NCBI GenBank assembly: GCA_903845455.1
Contig: CAIMXN010000071.1
Coordinates: 1 to 32,917, forward strand
Length of the DNA: 32,917 nt
Origin: an uncultured beta proteobacterium
Lineage (GTDB): Bacteria > Pseudomonadota > Gammaproteobacteria > Burkholderiales > Burkholderiaceae
Direction: 5' to 3'
Below the pieces are notes generated by a model. That model did not search any database. It had not been told where the DNA came from and was given only the letters and a program-made list of their open reading frames with translations. How positions within the stretch are numbered: the stretch's first letter is position 1; each line of letters opens with the position of its first letter. Made by a program: the position numbers and the translations under genes. Positions 1-8,589 of the stretch are shown here, one piece after another.

Positions 1-1
1 G

Positions 2-496
2 ATTCCGGATGGGCAAGAAAGTCAGGCAGATGACGCACCTTTGTCCAAGGTTTGGCATAGCGTAGTTGAGGTGGCTAAATCGAATACAGCAAAGGTTTGG
101 CATGACGAGTTTGATTTGAATTTCATTAGTGTTGGCCGTCCAAATGTGGTCCTTAATGGTTCTTTTTATGTGGCTGGCCATTTAAATGAGAGGCCATTAG
201 TCGAGATTCGTCGTGCCTTACAACTGTTTGGTCTTGAGGCAGCACAGGAAGTTACCGAGACGGAGGATCATATTTCTGCCTTATGTGAGGTGATGCGTTA
301 CCTGATAGCTGGGGATGATGTAGAGATATCAAACCTTACAAATCAAAGGGTCTTTTTTAATGACCATATCCGTCCTTGGTATGACGAGTTATGCGATGCA
401 ATTGAGGGTATTCCCGAGATGCATCTGTACCATCCCGTTGCCGCCTTGACCAGAGAATTTCTAGCCATTGAAGGACAGAGTTTCGACATGATCTGA
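2..496 (+). CDS. TorD/DmsD-family molecular chaperone, 5'-truncated by window edge
   Basis: Frame is open from base 2 (IPDGQESQADDAPLSKVWH...), so the listed TTG start at 41 is probably internal. C-terminal WYDELCDAIEGIPEMHLYHPVAALTREFLAIE is TorD-like, and it lies directly upstream of FDH genes. Confidence 0.75.
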   Translation: MPDGQESQADDAPLSKVWHSVVEVAKSNTAKVWHDEFDLNFISVGRPNVVLNGSFYVAGHLNERPLVEIRRALQLFGLEAAQEVTETEDHISALCEVMRYLIAGDDVEISNLTNQRVFFNDHIRPWYDELCDAIEGIPEMHLYHPVAALTREFLAIEGQSFDMI

Positions 497-545
497 TGTT
501 GCATTGCATCAAAAAATTATTTGTTATATAAATGTCAAAAGTGCC

Positions 546-570
546 ATTTCCATTTACACTTGATGGAAAT
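546..570. repeat. Perfect 8-bp inverted repeat ATTTCCAT-N9-ATGGAAAT upstream of the FDH genes
   Basis: Read directly: ATTTCCAT 546-553, ATGGAAAT 563-570. Confidence 0.5.
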
Positions 571-596
571 CAAGAATAACGAAACAGGAGCATGCC

Positions 597-818
597 ATGA
601 GTACTAAATCTACAACTGCATCTAGAGAAGAGAGCAAACCTTCTCGCCGAAAGTTTTTTATCGGGGCGAGCGCTGCTGTTGGTGCTGTGGCTGTTGCGTC
701 ACAAACTACTATTGGCAAAGCAGTCATTCAAGAAATTGGTAGCAGCGTGCAGGGTAAAGATGATGGTTATCAGCTATCTGAGCATGTTCGTAAGTACTAC
801 AACACTACCTTGCTGTAA
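597..818 (+). CDS. Formate dehydrogenase-associated small twin-arginine protein
   Basis: 73 aa with SRRKFFIGASAAVGAVAVAS Tat-like motif; located directly upstream of FDH alpha. Confidence 0.8.
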   Translation: MSTKSTTASREESKPSRRKFFIGASAAVGAVAVASQTTIGKAVIQEIGSSVQGKDDGYQLSEHVRKYYNTTLL

Positions 819-888
819 TTGATCAATACCGTTTTATGCCATTCATTGTTTTTCTATAAATAAAAAAATTCTTTCTCAGGGACAACAT

Positions 889-3873
889 ATGAGTCTGACT
901 CGTAAATCCAATACCCCACAAAGCAGCCGTTCAGTACCTAGCTCCCGTTTAATCGGCAGCCTCTCGCGTGGACTTAAGGCTGCAGTGCCAACCATGGATC
1001 GCCGTACCTTCTTGAAACGTTCAGGGGTGGGTGTGGGTGCCGGTATTGCTGCTAGCCAATTAAGTTTGGTGCAAAAAGCGGTAGCAGAACCAAGCAAGGC
1101 CATGTTGGATGGCAAAGGGAAGATCGAAGTTAAACGCTCTATTTGCACCCACTGCTCAGTGGGTTGTGCGGTTGATGCTACTGTTGAGAATGGTGTATGG
1201 GTTCGTCAAGACCCCGTATTTGATTCCCCTATTAACCTAGGTGCTCATTGCGCTAAAGGTGCAGCTCTTCGTGAGCATGGACATGGTGATTTCCGTTTAC
1301 GTTACCCAATGAAATTGGTGAACGGTAAGTACGAAAGAATTTCTTGGGATCAGGCTTTAACTGAGATTTCTGCGCAGATGAAAGATCTTCGCACCAAGTA
1401 CAGCCCTGATTCACTGTTCTTCATTGGCTCTTCTAAGCATAACAACGAACAAGCTTATTTATTACGTAAGTGGGTTTCATTCTTTGGAACCAACAATACA
1501 GACCATCAGGCACGTATTTGTCACTCCACCACGGTTGCAGGTGTTGCTAATACCTGGGGCTATGGTGCGATGACCAATAGCTATAACGACATGATGAACT
1601 CCAAGGCAGCTTTGTACATTGGTTCAAATGCGGCTGAAGCCCATCCAGTGTCCATGCTCAGTCTTTTACATGCTAAAGAAAATGGCTGCAAAGTGATCGT
1701 GGTCGACCCACGTTACACCCGTACAGCAGCGAAGTCTGACCAGTATGTCCGGATTCGCTCTGGAACAGATATTCCTTTCTTGTTTGGTGTTCTGTATCAC
1801 ATCTTCAATAACGGCTGGGAAGATAAGAAGTACATCAACGACCGCGTATACGGTATGGATGAGATTCGCAAAGAAGTGATGGAAAAGTGGACACCAGCAA
1901 ATGTCGAGGCCGCCTGTGGCGTGCCAGAAGCACAGATGTATCAAGTTGCTGAGACCATGGCCAAGAATCGCCCAAGCACTTTAGTTTGGTGTATGGGTCA
2001 AACCCAGCACACCATTGGTAATGCCATGGTTCGTGCATCGTGCATCGTGCAATTAGCACTGGGTAATATTGGTAAGTCCGGCGGCGGCGCTAATATTTTC
2101 CGCGGTCACGATAACGTGCAAGGCGCAACAGACGTTGGTCCTAATCCCGATTCATTGCCTGGCTACTATGGCCTTGCTGCAGGATCATGGAAGCATTTTG
2201 CTAGCGTCTGGGGTGTTGATTATGAGTGGATTAAAGGTCGTTATGCGCCTGACATGATGGAGAAGTCTGGCACGACAGTGTCTCGTTGGGTAGATGCTGT
2301 GCTCGAAAAGAGTGACATGATTGATCAGCAAACCAATGTGAAGGGCTTGTTCTTCTGGGGTCATGCACCTAATTCACAAACGCGCGGTCTTGATATGAAG
2401 CGTGCGATGGATAAATTAGATCTGCTGGTAGTGGTAGATCCATACCCAAGTGCTACTGCAGCAATGGCAGCAATGCCTCCAGCAGAAGGACATGCGGTTA
2501 ATAAAAACCGTAATGTTTACTTGTTACCAGCAACAACCCAGTTTGAAACTTCGGGTTCAGCAACAGCTTCAAATCGCTCTTTGCAGTGGCGTGAAAAAGT
2601 TATTGATCCATTATTTGAGTCTGTTCCTGACCACGTCCTCATGCAAGCATTTGCTGATCGCCTTGGTTTTGGACAAGAGCTATCTAAAAATTACAAGATG
2701 CTGAGCTCTAAGTTTGCTGGCAAGCAGTGGAGAGAACCACAGATTGAAGATATCTTGCGTGAGATTAATCGCTCATGCTGGACGATTGGTTACACCGGTC
2801 AAACCCCAGAGCGCCTTAAAGCACATATGCGCATGGTGGGTGTATTTGATCCTAAAACTTTGAAGTCCCGTGGCGGCGTTGATCCAGTCTCTGGCTACGA
2901 TACTGCTGGTGATTACTATGGTTTGCCTTGGCCTTGCTATGGCACGGCGGCAATCAAGCATCCTGGATCGCCTAACCTCTATGACACTAGTAAGAGCTTG
3001 ATGGAGGGTGGTGGTAACTTCCGTGCCAACTTTGGTGTCGAGAAAGACGGTAAGAATTTATTGGCTGAAGATGGTTCTTACTCTAAGGGCTCTGCCATTA
3101 CTACTGGCTACCCAGAGTTTGATCATGTCTTGATGAAGAAATTGGGTTGGTGGGATCAGCTTACCGAAGATGAGAAAAAACTCGCTGAAGGTAAAAACTG
3201 GAAGACAGATTTATCCGGTGGTATTCAGCGCGTTGTAATGAAAAATGGCTGCCATCCATTTGGTAATGCGAAGGCAAGAGCAGTGGTCTGGAACTTCCCA
3301 GATGCGATTCCAATTCATCGCGAGGCTTTGTACAGCACCAATGAGCCCATGATGCGTAAGTATCCAACTGCAGCCGATCGGAAAAATTTCTGGCGTTTAC
3401 CAACGTTGTACAAAACAATTCAAGATCAAAACTTGTCTGAGAAGCTATATGAGAAGTTCCCCATCATTCTGACTTCTGGCCGTCTGGTCGAATATGAGGG
3501 TGGTGGCGATGAGACTCGTGCGAATCCATGGTTAGCTGAGTTGCAACAAGAAAACTTTGTAGAGATCAACCCCAAAGCAGCACAGGCCCGTGGCATTAAA
3601 AACTGGGATTACGTTTGGGTTAAATCACCAACTGGAGCCAAGATTAAGGTGCGTGCATTGGTAACTGAGCGCGTTGATCAGGGAACTGCATTTGTGCCAT
3701 TCCACTTTGCCGGCTGGTGGCAAGGCGTTGACTTGCGTAAATACTACCCTGAGGGTGCCGCCCCGATTATTCAGGGTGAAGCGGTTAATACTGCAACCAC
3801 TTATGGTTACGACATGGTGACGATGATGCAAGAAACCAAAACGACCATGTGCCAAATCGAAAAATTTGCCTAA
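889..3873 (+). CDS. Formate dehydrogenase catalytic (alpha) subunit, molybdopterin oxidoreductase family, Tat-exported
   Basis: 994 aa; DRRTFLKRSGVGVGAG Tat motif; CTHCSVGCAVDA 4Fe-4S motif; DHQARICHSTTVA active-site region with Cys in the Sec/Cys position. Confidence 0.93.
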   Translation: MSLTRKSNTPQSSRSVPSSRLIGSLSRGLKAAVPTMDRRTFLKRSGVGVGAGIAASQLSLVQKAVAEPSKAMLDGKGKIEVKRSICTHCSVGCAVDATVENGVWVRQDPVFDSPINLGAHCAKGAALREHGHGDFRLRYPMKLVNGKYERISWDQALTEISAQMKDLRTKYSPDSLFFIGSSKHNNEQAYLLRKWVSFFGTNNTDHQARICHSTTVAGVANTWGYGAMTNSYNDMMNSKAALYIGSNAAEAHPVSMLSLLHAKENGCKVIVVDPRYTRTAAKSDQYVRIRSGTDIPFLFGVLYHIFNNGWEDKKYINDRVYGMDEIRKEVMEKWTPANVEAACGVPEAQMYQVAETMAKNRPSTLVWCMGQTQHTIGNAMVRASCIVQLALGNIGKSGGGANIFRGHDNVQGATDVGPNPDSLPGYYGLAAGSWKHFASVWGVDYEWIKGRYAPDMMEKSGTTVSRWVDAVLEKSDMIDQQTNVKGLFFWGHAPNSQTRGLDMKRAMDKLDLLVVVDPYPSATAAMAAMPPAEGHAVNKNRNVYLLPATTQFETSGSATASNRSLQWREKVIDPLFESVPDHVLMQAFADRLGFGQELSKNYKMLSSKFAGKQWREPQIEDILREINRSCWTIGYTGQTPERLKAHMRMVGVFDPKTLKSRGGVDPVSGYDTAGDYYGLPWPCYGTAAIKHPGSPNLYDTSKSLMEGGGNFRANFGVEKDGKNLLAEDGSYSKGSAITTGYPEFDHVLMKKLGWWDQLTEDEKKLAEGKNWKTDLSGGIQRVVMKNGCHPFGNAKARAVVWNFPDAIPIHREALYSTNEPMMRKYPTAADRKNFWRLPTLYKTIQDQNLSEKLYEKFPIILTSGRLVEYEGGGDETRANPWLAELQQENFVEINPKAAQARGIKNWDYVWVKSPTGAKIKVRALVTERVDQGTAFVPFHFAGWWQGVDLRKYYPEGAAPIIQGEAVNTATTYGYDMVTMMQETKTTMCQIEKFA

Positions 3874-3900
3874 GTTAAAAAATAAAGTCAGGAGAACACA

Positions 3901-4557
3901 ATGGCAAGAATGAAATTTATTTGTGATACCGAGCGTTGTATTGAGTGCAACGGTTGTGTCACTGCCTGTAAGAACGAGAACGAAGTTCCTTGGGGTGTTA
4001 ATCGTCGTCGTGTAGTGACGGTGAATGACGGGATTATTGGCCAAGAAAAATCTGTCTCCGTAGCTTGTATGCATTGTTCAGATGCCCCTTGTATGGCTGT
4101 ATGCCCAGTAGATTGCTTCTATCGCACTGACGAAGGTGTGGTCTTGCATGACAAGGACATCTGTATTGGCTGTGGTTATTGCTCATTTGCATGCCCATTT
4201 GGCGCACCTCAATTCTTGAGCAAAGGCGCTTTTGGTGTACGTAGCAAGATGGATAAGTGCACATTCTGTAGTGGTGGACCAGAGGCGAACGGCAGTGTGT
4301 CTGAGTTTGAGAAGTATGGCCGTAACCGTTTGGCAGAAGGTAAGCTGCCTTTATGTGCCGAGATGTGCTCGACTAAAGCCTTAATTGGTGGTGACAGTGA
4401 TGTGATTACCGGCATCTTTAATCAGCGAGTTGCTATCCGTGAAAAAAATGGTAAGTACCCTGGTGCTAAAGCTTTTGGTTGGTCTACGGCTTATGGTGGT
4501 CCAGATACTCCTATGCCAAGCGCAACGCCTGCAGACAAAATTCCAGGAGTCAAATAA
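3901..4557 (+). CDS. Formate dehydrogenase iron-sulfur (beta) subunit, 4Fe-4S ferredoxin type
   Basis: CIECNGCVTACKNE, CMHCSDAPCMAVCPVDCF and CIGCGYCSFACPFGAPQ motifs; RBS AGGAGA upstream. Confidence 0.92.
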   Translation: MARMKFICDTERCIECNGCVTACKNENEVPWGVNRRRVVTVNDGIIGQEKSVSVACMHCSDAPCMAVCPVDCFYRTDEGVVLHDKDICIGCGYCSFACPFGAPQFLSKGAFGVRSKMDKCTFCSGGPEANGSVSEFEKYGRNRLAEGKLPLCAEMCSTKALIGGDSDVITGIFNQRVAIREKNGKYPGAKAFGWSTAYGGPDTPMPSATPADKIPGVK

Positions 4558-4793
4558 TGAAATTTAATTTCAAAACTTTTGGATTATTTTTGGTGACAGG
4601 ATTGCTTTTGGTGGCTTGCTCTGAACCCCCTGAGATTGCTGCTAAGGCTGCCAAACGTCCTGATGTTGCTCCATATATGGGCGCTGACAGTGGCTTCGTC
4701 ACAAAAGGCTGGATTCCTGGCAATGCAGTGAGTTGGACCGAGGCGATTAACAAGCGCACTCAGGGTCAAAACGAATACAGTCGCGTTAAGTGA
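4557..4793 (+). CDS. Small lipoprotein within the FDH operon
   Basis: MKFNFKTFGLFLVTGLLLVAC-SEPPEI... shows a signal peptide and lipobox; start overlaps the stop of the beta subunit. Confidence 0.75.
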   Translation: MKFNFKTFGLFLVTGLLLVACSEPPEIAAKAAKRPDVAPYMGADSGFVTKGWIPGNAVSWTEAINKRTQGQNEYSRVK

Positions 4794-4834
4794 TCAACTA
4801 AACAACAATAAATAAAACGAAAACGTTTAAGGAC

Positions 4835-5893
4835 ATGTGTATGAATCGATCATTCTCTAAAGTTATGCGCACTTTGGTAGTGGCTGCAGGCTTGTCGCTT
4901 ACCCTGGCAAGTGGAATCAGTTTTGCAGAGCGCACCCCCTTGGTGCCACTTCCATCTCCTAGTGGAGTAGATCATCCTTTATATGTACCAGCGAATCCGA
5001 GTAATTTGTCCAAGGGAGATCAAGCGCAATCACAACCTGCTGATTCATCTATTTTTACTGCGCCTAATAGTGATCCAGAAAACTACGTCAGTATTCCTGA
5101 TAGGCAAGCTGGCGTATTGATTCAGAGATCAGGCCAGCAATGGCGCTTGATTCGCAATGGCATTATCACTGTATACGGTGGCTGGTTATTAGCACTTGCT
5201 TTTTTTGGCGTCGTTGCAATGTATACCTTCAAAGGTTCCATTAAGTTGCACGAGCCTCTTTCAGGAGTAAAGGTCAAGCGTTTCAATGGCTTTGATCGTC
5301 TAGTCCACTGGGTGATGGCTGGAAGCTTTTTAGCACTCGCATTTACTGGTTTGATGATCCTGTATGGCAAGTACTTTGCCCTACCTCTGATGGATGGTCT
5401 TACTTATGGCTCCCTCTTGATGGTTTGCAAAAATATTCATAACTTTACTGGCCCCTTATTCACTCTTTGTATTGTCATATTCTTCCTCCTGTTTGTTCGT
5501 AAGAATATTTTTGGCGAGGGAGATATCGCTTGGCTTTTATCTTTCGGTGGAATCTTTTCCGGCAAACATATTCCAGCAGGCTTTTTTAATTTCGGTGAGA
5601 AGGTCTGGTTTTGGTTTGGTATGACCTTATTGGGCTTAGTGATTTCAGGATCTGGTTTTGTGCTTGATATGATCGTGCCTTTCATGCAAATCGAATATCT
5701 ACGCGGCACGATGCAGATTGCTAACATCATTCATAGCTCGGCAGCGCTTTTAATGACAGCTATGGCAATGGGTCATATTTATATCGGTACGATTGGCATG
5801 CAAGGCTCAATTGATGGTATGAAGACTGGCTATGTAGATGCTACCTGGGCTAAAGAGCATCACGAGATTTGGTACAACAAGATTAATAAATAA
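4835..5893 (+). CDS. Formate dehydrogenase cytochrome b (gamma) subunit
   Basis: Multiple TM segments; FNGFDRLVHWVMAGSFLALAFTGLMILYGK and NIHNFTGPLFTLCIVIFF are typical FDH-gamma segments. Start may be 4841. Confidence 0.9.
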   Translation: MCMNRSFSKVMRTLVVAAGLSLTLASGISFAERTPLVPLPSPSGVDHPLYVPANPSNLSKGDQAQSQPADSSIFTAPNSDPENYVSIPDRQAGVLIQRSGQQWRLIRNGIITVYGGWLLALAFFGVVAMYTFKGSIKLHEPLSGVKVKRFNGFDRLVHWVMAGSFLALAFTGLMILYGKYFALPLMDGLTYGSLLMVCKNIHNFTGPLFTLCIVIFFLLFVRKNIFGEGDIAWLLSFGGIFSGKHIPAGFFNFGEKVWFWFGMTLLGLVISGSGFVLDMIVPFMQIEYLRGTMQIANIIHSSAALLMTAMAMGHIYIGTIGMQGSIDGMKTGYVDATWAKEHHEIWYNKINK

Positions 5894-5903
5894 GGACGAA
5901 GCC

Positions 5904-6173
5904 ATGAAAAAAATCATTGCTTTTACATTCTGCACATTTGCTAGTGTTGCTGCATTTGCAGCCATTCCACCTTTATCGCCAGAAGCCCAAGAAATTGCAA
6001 ACTTGGCTAAAGCAAAGGCAGCGTATGGAGATAAGGTTGGCGCCTATCAGTTATGTCAATCTCAAAACCGTGTGGCCGATCGCTTCAAAGTTGCTGGTAC
6101 GCCAGCTCCAGCGGCTTGTGTAGCACCACCCCCATTTGTACCCCCTGTCGCTGCAGCACCAGTAGCAAAGTAA
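5904..6173 (+). CDS. Small secreted protein of unknown function, FDH-linked
   Basis: ATG at 5904 after AAGGACGAAGCC; MKKIIAFTFCTFASVAAFA signal peptide; Pro/Ala-rich C-terminus. Confidence 0.7.
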   Translation: MKKIIAFTFCTFASVAAFAAIPPLSPEAQEIANLAKAKAAYGDKVGAYQLCQSQNRVADRFKVAGTPAPAACVAPPPFVPPVAAAPVAK

Positions 6174-6884
6174 CTAATCCGCTAATAGCTCTTGATGCAG
6201 GTAGCGTTTAGCTGCCTGTGTTTGAGGGTTGGAAAAGAAGGGACCTACGGGTCCTTTTTCTTTGATCTCGCCATCATCAATAAAGAGGATGTATTGAGCA
6301 ATTCTTTGTACTTGTGCAAGTTGATGTGAAGAGAAAATTAGTTCAAATCCTTGATCTCTAAATTGACGCATCATGCCCTCAACTTGCTCGGTAGTATTGG
6401 GATCTAAGTTTGCAGTAGGTTCATCTAGCAGGACGATATTGGGTTTTTGCAGTATTGCCCTACCCAAGCAAAGCTTTTGTCTTTCTCCTGCAGATAACTT
6501 GTGCGCAGGGCTATCGGCTAGTCGAATTAAATCAGTCTGCTCAAGAAAGGTATTGATCTGCTTAGTGGTGATGCTGGCATCGGCATCCATCACCATGCTA
6601 AGGTTGGCACGGGCTGACGCTTTAATCAGCGGTGTGTGATGCAAAACAAGCGCGGTCTTTATGGGTGCAAATGAATAGGTAATCACGCCTGAGTCTGGGG
6701 TAATTAAGCCAGCCAACAGCTTGAGCAAGGTTGTTTTGCCTGCCCCATTAGGTCCAATACAGGCGGTAATACGATCGGCTGGAATGATTGCATGAGGAAT
6801 ATTCAGAATGGTTCTGCCGTCGCTCTTTACCAGCACCTCTTTGAGCTCAATGAACTTACCAAATGATTCAGTTTGATTAACCAT
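6174..6884 (-). CDS. ABC transporter ATP-binding protein, tungstate/molybdate type (TupC-like)
   Basis: Walker A GPNGAGKTT, signature LSAGERQK, Walker B IVLLDEPTANLD; overlaps a TupB-like permease. Confidence 0.8.
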   Translation of the reverse strand: MVNQTESFGKFIELKEVLVKSDGRTILNIPHAIIPADRITACIGPNGAGKTTLLKLLAGLITPDSGVITYSFAPIKTALVLHHTPLIKASARANLSMVMDADASITTKQINTFLEQTDLIRLADSPAHKLSAGERQKLCLGRAILQKPNIVLLDEPTANLDPNTTEQVEGMMRQFRDQGFELIFSSHQLAQVQRIAQYILFIDDGEIKEKGPVGPFFSNPQTQAAKRYLHQELLAD

Positions 6885-7572
6885 AGCGGCGTTCCGCGAT
6901 TTGACGAACTGCGAAAGTAAAGAGATTGGCTAGTAAGACAATGAACAGCAGAATCATCCCGAGCGCTAAGGCAAGAGGCAAGTCTCCTTTACTAGTCTCC
7001 AGGGCAATAGCTGTAGTCATGGTGCGGGTAGAGCGGTCAATATTTCCACCCACGATCATGACTGCGCCAACTTCCGAAATCGCTCTTGCCAATCCAGCCA
7101 AAATGGCGATGCTCAATGAGAAGCGACAATCCCAAACTAGCCACTTCAGATAGGATAGGCGGGGCAGATGAAGGGCTAAGAACGAGTCCCTGTGAATGCG
7201 CCAAGAATCTTCCAAGATTTGCCTGCTAAGGGCAGCTATTAAAGGGGTTGTCAGCAGTATTTGGGCAAGGGTCATACCTTTGGTGGTAAAGAGCCATCCC
7301 CAAGAGCCTAGAGGCCCTGTGCGCGAGAGGAGAAGGTACACAACTACACCAACGATCACAGTTGGCACCCCCATCAAGGTATTTAAGGTGATGATGATCC
7401 CTTTTTTACACTTAAACTCTTCGGTTGCCAAGAGAGCCCCTAGCGGGAGCCCCATTAAGGTTCCAAAGAATAGGGCGGTCAGGCTAACCTGTAGGGACAC
7501 TAAAACGATCCCCACCACGCCGCCATCTAAATGGGCTAGAAGTGAGAGGGCGTCTTGAAAGGCTATAAGCAT
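6877..7572 (-). CDS. ABC transporter permease, tungstate type (TupB-like)
   Basis: 231 aa membrane protein with LMGVPTVIVGVVVYLLLSRTGPLG and ARAISEVGAVMIVGGNI segments typical of TupB/ModB-type permeases. Confidence 0.8.
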   Translation of the reverse strand: MLIAFQDALSLLAHLDGGVVGIVLVSLQVSLTALFFGTLMGLPLGALLATEEFKCKKGIIITLNTLMGVPTVIVGVVVYLLLSRTGPLGSWGWLFTTKGMTLAQILLTTPLIAALSRQILEDSWRIHRDSFLALHLPRLSYLKWLVWDCRFSLSIAILAGLARAISEVGAVMIVGGNIDRSTRTMTTAIALETSKGDLPLALALGMILLFIVLLANLFTFAVRQIAERRYG

Positions 7573-7638
7573 GCGCTCGATTCTATCAAGGGGATGGCAA
7601 AATGGGTCTAATGCAACTAAATCTTTACATTTTTACCC

Positions 7639-7833
7639 ATGGCTGAGGTTATTTGTCTCTGCAATGAGGTCTGGGATCTCGATTTACGCGAGTACCTTGA
7701 TGCGCACCCTATTAGCTCCATTGAGGAGTTACGGGAACAGGCCTCCATTTGTAATAAGTGCATGCAATGCCAGGAATTGGTTGAAGGCGAGATTTATCAG
7801 GCGCGGATCAGACGCCAGCAAGTACAAGGATAG
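7639..7833 (+). CDS. BFD-like [2Fe-2S]-binding domain protein
   Basis: 64 aa; VICLCNEV...ICNKCMQCQELV four-Cys pattern. Confidence 0.7.
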   Translation: MAEVICLCNEVWDLDLREYLDAHPISSIEELREQASICNKCMQCQELVEGEIYQARIRRQQVQG

Positions 7834-7836
7834 TTG

Positions 7837-8589
7837 ATGTCCTTAAATAAGTTAGGTCGCTTCAGTGTCATGACGATAAATGTCCATAAAGGTTTATCAC
7901 CTTTACATCGCCAATCGACCATCTATCAATTACGCCAAAAGATGAGATTGCATCATCCTGATTTACTTTTTTTACAGGAACTGCAGCAAGAGCACCGCGG
8001 CAGAGTAAGAAGGTTTGGTCAATGGCCAGTCACTGAATTAACCCATTTTTTATCAGAAGATTTTTGGCATCATTCACACTACGGAAAAAATGTTGAGTAT
8101 CCCGATGGACATCATGGTAATGCCATACTGTCAAAGCATCCTTTACTAAAGGGCGGTAATTACGATATCTCAGCATATCGATTTGAGAAGCGCGGTTTAT
8201 TGCACAGTGTGACCTATGTTGAAGATTATGCTAAACCTATTCACTGTTTTTGTGTACATCTGGCTTTATTTGAAGGGGGTCGGGAACGTCAATTAGGAGA
8301 AATTATTCGCTATATAAATGAATTAGCCGCCAATAGTCCAGTGATTGTGGCGGGCGACTTTAATGATTGGCGTAATCGTATTAGTGCTCCTATGAAAGAG
8401 GCAGGGTTTAGTGAAGTATTCGAGGTGTTGACTGGATCACCAGCCAAAACTTTTCCAAGTGTGAGGCCTATGCTTCCTATGGATAGGATTTATGTACGAG
8501 GATTAAAAATTCACTCTGTCGATATCTTGCATGAATGGCTTAAATTGTCTGATCACTTAGGCATTAGCGCGGAACTGGAACTAATATGA
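7837..8589 (+). CDS. Endonuclease/exonuclease/phosphatase family protein (YbhP-like)
   Basis: MTINVHKGLSP, LLFLQELQQE, PVIVAGDFNDWRN, SDHLGI family motifs; stop overlaps the next start. Confidence 0.85.
   Translation: MSLNKLGRFSVMTINVHKGLSPLHRQSTIYQLRQKMRLHHPDLLFLQELQQEHRGRVRRFGQWPVTELTHFLSEDFWHHSHYGKNVEYPDGHHGNAILSKHPLLKGGNYDISAYRFEKRGLLHSVTYVEDYAKPIHCFCVHLALFEGGRERQLGEIIRYINELAANSPVIVAGDFNDWRNRISAPMKEAGFSEVFEVLTGSPAKTFPSVRPMLPMDRIYVRGLKIHSVDILHEWLKLSDHLGISAELELI

Noticed and set aside
876-1148. Antisense ORF inside FDH alpha (and the other 60-150 aa shadow ORFs in the track, e.g. 1666-1944, 3625-4074, 5437-5730, 23816-24055)
   Set aside because: They overlap well-supported genes, show no family motifs or RBS, and read as translations of the opposite or shifted frame.
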